NCBI GenBank assembly: GCA_947383875.1
Contig: CANDEX010000002.1
Location: forward strand, 1 to 64,000
DNA from: an uncultured Azospirillum sp.
Lineage (GTDB): Bacteria > Pseudomonadota > Alphaproteobacteria > RF32 > CAG-239
Direction: 5' to 3'
Length of the DNA stretch: 64,000 bases
Made by a program: the position numbers and the translations under genes. The notes beneath the pieces were generated by a model, which saw only the letters and a list, made by a program, of their open reading frames with translations, had not been told where the DNA came from and made no database searches. Of the stretch, positions 61,201 through 64,000 are shown piece after piece. Numbering within the stretch: position 1 is the first letter of the stretch; the number at the start of each line of letters is the position of its first letter.

Positions 61201-62718
61201 ATGGGACTAAAAAACACAAGAGCCGGAAATTATCCGGAGTGGTATCAAAACGTTGTCAGTGAAGCCGACATGGCCGAGAACTCATCTTCTCCGGGCTGTA
61301 TGGTCATCAAACCGTGGGGATACGGCATTTGGGAACGCATTCGCGACGTTTTTGATGAAAAAATCAAAGAAACCGAACATGAAAATTGCTATTTCCCGAT
61401 GTTTATTCCGTTATCTTTCTTTCAGAAAGAAGCCGAACACGTTGATGGTTTTGCCAAGGAAATGGCTGTGGTTACCCACTCCCGCCTCTCAATGAAGGAC
61501 GGAAAATTAACGCCGGATTCAAAACTGGAAGAACCGTTAATCGTTCGTCCGACCTCTGAAGCGATTATTGCCGACTCTTTCTCCAAGTGGGTTAAGTCTT
61601 ATCGCGACTTGCCGGTTCTGGTTAATCAATGGGCCAATGTCGTCCGTTGGGAAATGCGCCCTCGCCTGTTTTTGAGAACTCGTGAATTTCTCTGGCAGGA
61701 AGGACATACAGCGCATTCTAACGCAGCAGAAGCAGAAGAAGAAACCAAGAGAATGCTGGAAGCTTATCAGGATCTGTGCGAAAACACATTGGCAATGCCG
61801 GTTTTGGTGGGGCGCAAACCTGAGCATGAAAAATTCCCGGGTGCGGTTGACACTTACTGTGTTGAAGCAATGATGCAGGATGGTAAAGCTTTGCAGGCAG
61901 GAACCTCTCACTTTCTGGGACAAAACTTTGCAAAGTCAGCCAATATCTCATTCATTAACAATCAAGGCCAGTCTGAATATGCTTATACGACTTCCTGGGG
62001 GGTTTCCACCCGCTTAATCGGAGGTGTCATTATGACGCACGCAGATGACGACGGCATGGTCGTTCCGCCGAAAATTGCCCCTTATCAAGTGGTTATTGTT
62101 CCTGTCATCAAAAAGCAGGAAGACAGCGATGCCGTTATGAATTACATCAACAAACTGGCTGCAGATTTGAAAAAACAAGCACCGTTTGCCGAAAAAATCC
62201 GCATCAAAATTGATCGTCGGGACAAGGCTTCTGTTGACAAATTTTGGGAATGGACACGCAAAGGTGCTCCCGTTATTTGCGAAATCGGGATGCGTGATGT
62301 TGACGGTGGCAAAGTTATGGTTAAAGAAAGAACAAAACTCGGTTCTCCCGAAGGTAAACAAATTGTCGGTTTTGATGAATTTGTTTCGACCATTGCCTCT
62401 CGTTTGGAAAATATGCAGAAAGATATTTTCACTAAAGCTAAAAATCGTTTGGAACAAAATATTCGTACAGATATTACCTCTCCTGACGTGTTCAAAAAAT
62501 ATTTTTCAGAATCAAATGTTTGGATTGAAGACGATAAGGCCGGGAAAGTGGCTTTCGTTCGCGGTAAATGGTGCGGAGATCCGGAATCTGAAGCTATTTT
62601 GAAAGATATGAAAATTACCATTCGTTGCATACCGTTTGATCAATCCGGAACAGAGGGTGTTTGTTTACTGACCGGAAAACCGGCAACAATGGACGTTATT
62701 TACGCTCGTTCTTATTAG
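61201..62718 (+). CDS. proS: Prolyl-tRNA synthetase, archaeal/eukaryal type
   Basis: A 505-residue class II synthetase. Motif 2 is in RWEMRPRLFLRTREFLWQEGHTAH and motif 3 in STRLIGGVIMTHADDDGMVVPP. The anticodon-binding domain follows, and then the extra C-terminal zinc-like domain ending GKWCGDPESEAI...RCIPF...EGVCLLTGK...ARSY. The editing INS domain of the long bacterial type is absent. This ProS3 layout is archaeal/eukaryal-like and scattered in bacteria, and is unusual for Alphaproteobacteria. AAAAAGGA precedes the ATG. Confidence 0.95.
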   Translation: MGLKNTRAGNYPEWYQNVVSEADMAENSSSPGCMVIKPWGYGIWERIRDVFDEKIKETEHENCYFPMFIPLSFFQKEAEHVDGFAKEMAVVTHSRLSMKDGKLTPDSKLEEPLIVRPTSEAIIADSFSKWVKSYRDLPVLVNQWANVVRWEMRPRLFLRTREFLWQEGHTAHSNAAEAEEETKRMLEAYQDLCENTLAMPVLVGRKPEHEKFPGAVDTYCVEAMMQDGKALQAGTSHFLGQNFAKSANISFINNQGQSEYAYTTSWGVSTRLIGGVIMTHADDDGMVVPPKIAPYQVVIVPVIKKQEDSDAVMNYINKLAADLKKQAPFAEKIRIKIDRRDKASVDKFWEWTRKGAPVICEIGMRDVDGGKVMVKERTKLGSPEGKQIVGFDEFVSTIASRLENMQKDIFTKAKNRLEQNIRTDITSPDVFKKYFSESNVWIEDDKAGKVAFVRGKWCGDPESEAILKDMKITIRCIPFDQSGTEGVCLLTGKPATMDVIYARSY

Positions 62719-62728
62719 GAGAATATAT

Positions 62729-63037
62729 ATGAAAAAAATTATTTTAGTTCTAACCATGATTTTAGCTGCCGGTCCGGTTATGGCTCAAAATGCCGATCCG
62801 TCTTTGCTTATTCGTGAACAGTTTTCTCAAATAGATGCTAATGGAGATGGCGAGATTTCACAGGCTGAATTTCTGGCTTATAAGCAGGAAGAAACTAAGA
62901 AAATAACAGCTAAGATTTTTGAAAAGCTGGATACGGATAAAAGTGGCGGCATTTCGGAAGCTGAATATGCTCAAACTGTCAATACCATACTCAGCCAATT
63001 GAAAAGACTTTCGGCCGGATTAGCGCAGGAAAGATAA
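62729..63037 (+). CDS. Exported EF-hand protein
   Basis: A 102-residue protein with a signal peptide (KKIILVLTMILAAGPVMA) and two EF-hand loops. These are DANGDGEISQAE (residues 36-47) and DTDKSGGISEAE (68-79), both with the 1, 3, 5 and 12 ligands needed for calcium. It is a small periplasmic calcium-binding protein of the calerythrin/EF-hand-7 type. It lies 10 bases after proS, with AGGAG before the ATG, so it shares the proS transcript, an unexpected pairing. Confidence 0.88.
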   Translation: MKKIILVLTMILAAGPVMAQNADPSLLIREQFSQIDANGDGEISQAEFLAYKQEETKKITAKIFEKLDTDKSGGISEAEYAQTVNTILSQLKRLSAGLAQER

Positions 63038-63044
63038 AACCAAT

Positions 63045-63073
63045 AAAAAACCGGGCTTAACGCCCGGTTTTTT
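63045..63073. terminator. Bidirectional terminator after the EF-hand gene
   Basis: AAAAAACCGGGC and GCCCGGTTTTTT form a perfect 12-bp stem with a 5-base loop. It also overlaps the last codons of the converging lipoprotein gene. Confidence 0.95.
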
Positions 63074-63689
63074 CAACAACAACAGCTTCATTTGGATTGA
63101 GCGTATAGGTTTGATAGCGAATATAGTCCCCTGTTCGGAATCTTTCACCATGGGAACGATAATCTTTGATATAAATCAAATCTCCGTTTTCCAGCTCCAA
63201 AAACTGAGTGTCAAATTGTGTTATTACAGGAAGCCCCACAATCAGAAATGTTGTAAATCGGCAACGCATTGTAAAATTGTCAACGATTTTACCATATTTA
63301 TTTCCGCTTAAAATCAGTCCGCGACTTTGCTCTGATGGGGTTGGTTCAGAACTCCTCCCCTTGCTGTCCATAGTGATTTGATAAATTTCATCCGGACAAG
63401 CTTTGTAAGTTTGATATTCCTTAACCGTCAAACCGTTTCCGACTGTACCGTTAATACGAATATTCTGGGCATATTTGTGAACGCCGCCGCTAAACGTAAA
63501 TACCGTACATCTAAACGGAATAAAGGTGTCTGAAACAAAAATTACATTAGGGTAAACCTTTTCAATTTTGGTTTTGCCATGCGTGTTAAGCAAAAGCGTT
63601 TCAGCCCAGTTGTCTTCCTTTTCTTCTGAACACGATGTGCAAAGCCCGGTCAGGCAAAGCACCAATAACTTAATAATAAAATCTTTCAT
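63057..63689 (-). CDS. Lipoprotein-like protein of unknown function, atypical signal
   Basis: A 210-residue protein with an N-terminal export helix (IIKLLVLCLTGL) ending CTSC, so Cys20 is probably lipidated. The residues after it (SEEKED) are strongly acidic. The mature part is mostly beta-strand-like with four cysteines, and no family is recognised. Unlike nearly all neighbours, the ATG has no Shine-Dalgarno. The acidic run after the lipid Cys resembles the Bacteroidota surface-lipoprotein export signal. It could be recently acquired, which is inference. Confidence 0.72.
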   Translation of the reverse strand: MKDFIIKLLVLCLTGLCTSCSEEKEDNWAETLLLNTHGKTKIEKVYPNVIFVSDTFIPFRCTVFTFSGGVHKYAQNIRINGTVGNGLTVKEYQTYKACPDEIYQITMDSKGRSSEPTPSEQSRGLILSGNKYGKIVDNFTMRCRFTTFLIVGLPVITQFDTQFLELENGDLIYIKDYRSHGERFRTGDYIRYQTYTLNPNEAVVVEKTGR

Positions 63690-63932
63690 AAATAGTGAGT
63701 TTAATAATAAATGATGCGATGTAAAAATAACATTTTTTGACTAAACATACAATAAATTTATTTTAAATGACCTTATATTAGCCCAAAATAAATTGAGGTC
63801 CTATGTGTGATTGAAAATGCAAAATATATATAAAGAAAACAGGCTTTGATTCAGTTATATTGTGAGGCGTTTTCTGCGTTGCAAATTATTAAAATATTAC
63901 AAAAAGAGAACCGAGCATTTACTCGGTTTCTT
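63690..63932. other. AT-rich spacer, no gene seen
   Basis: About 240 bases upstream of the lipoprotein gene and downstream of the terminal partial gene. No ORF of note, no RNA gene and no long repeat except the terminator at its right end. Confidence 0.6.
63906..63930 (-). terminator. Terminator of the partial right-edge gene
   Basis: GAACCGAG and CTCGGTTTC pair around a 6-base loop. On the minus strand CTCTTTTTG follows. Confidence 0.85.
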
Positions 63933-64000
63933 TTATTCTGCGGCGAGAGCCAATCGGTTATCCAGCAAGCGGGCTGCATCACGACCGGAGGCTAAAGCTT
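63933..64000 (-). CDS. C-terminal end of an unidentified gene
   Basis: The last 21 codons of a minus-strand gene read ALASGRDAARLLDNRLALAAE, then TAA, followed at once by a terminator. The A-x-GRDAA-x-L-(L/I)D pattern resembles the tail of flavin oxidoreductases such as glutamate synthase small subunits, but this is too short to assign. Confidence 0.55.
   Translation of the reverse strand, partial: ALASGRDAARLLDNRLALAAE

Noticed and set aside
1..64000. Search for mobile elements, CRISPR arrays, rRNA, toxin-antitoxin or restriction genes
   Set aside because: No transposase, integrase, repeat array, ribosomal RNA or defence gene was recognised anywhere in the window.

Overview
The window looks like a chromosomal segment of an AT-rich, anaerobic or microaerobic, host-associated-type alphaproteobacterium. 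The alphaproteobacterial signal comes from gene order: recO-parC-(59-aa DUF6898-like protein), dusB-trkA-hfq-hflX, tpiA-secG-pyrG-kdsA, and mlaD followed by a DUF2155 protein. The anaerobic signal comes from a complete Rnf complex with its flavinylation enzyme, a HydE radical-SAM maturase, rubrerythrin, a flavodiiron protein and a PerR-type regulator. I saw no rRNA, CRISPR array, insertion sequence, integrase or phage gene. One tRNA, tRNA-Lys(CUU), is present.

Layout. 1-6.8 kb: end of a TPR protein, rpsD behind a structured leader, then a five-helix membrane protein that resembles the catalytically dead YejM/PbgA hydrolases, next to yejE and yejF. 7.2-9.7 kb: small membrane protein, outer-membrane barrel, family-5 uracil-DNA glycosylase and an HD nucleotidase. 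9.7-16.1 kb (minus): apbE-rseC-rnfBCDGEA. 16.2-19 kb: CDP-alcohol phosphatidyltransferase and DsbD. 19-21.1 kb: AsmA-like and HD proteins, a hairpin-rich intergenic region and tRNA-Lys. 21.3-22.1 kb: two LprI-like secreted proteins. 22.1-27.8 kb (minus): a Gld-type ABC system (ATPase, permease, GldG-like, DUF4340) ending in a soluble PAS histidine kinase. 28-30 kb: two MlaD proteins and DUF2155. 30.2-32.2 kb: isochorismatase-like hydrolase, glycosyltransferase and a lipoprotein.

32.3-49.3 kb is almost entirely minus-strand housekeeping: tpiA, secG, pyrG, an unknown gene, kdsA, recO, parC, a small gene, a 1330-residue membrane-anchored coiled-coil protein, a 195-residue unknown, dusB, trkA, hfq and hflX. 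The coiled-coil gene and its partner lead directly into dusB with an ATGA overlap. 49.5-54.3 kb: PpiD-like chaperone, small membrane proteins and a SulP transporter. 54.4-59.3 kb: hydE, a MATE exporter, and a flavodiiron gene divergent from perR-rubrerythrin across a shared promoter with a PerR-type palindrome. 59.4-64 kb: cspA, a His/Lys/Met-rich exported protein, a pentapeptide-repeat protein, an archaeal/eukaryal-type ProRS, an EF-hand protein, an atypical lipoprotein and the tail of one more gene.

The Rnf complex would couple ferredoxin and NAD redox to an ion gradient. ApbE would attach FMN to RnfG and RnfD, whose Thr motifs are both intact. HydE implies a [FeFe] hydrogenase elsewhere. 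PerR, flavodiiron protein and rubrerythrin form an oxygen/peroxide defence unit. Rnf gene order, ProRS type, HydE and the last lipoprotein suggest gene exchange with other anaerobes, possibly Bacteroidota; this is inference. The most unusual items are the coiled-coil pair coupled to the hfq operon, the YejM-like protein with yejEF but no yejAB, the histidine kinase inside a Gld ABC operon, and several undescribed structured intergenic RNAs or DNA palindromes.
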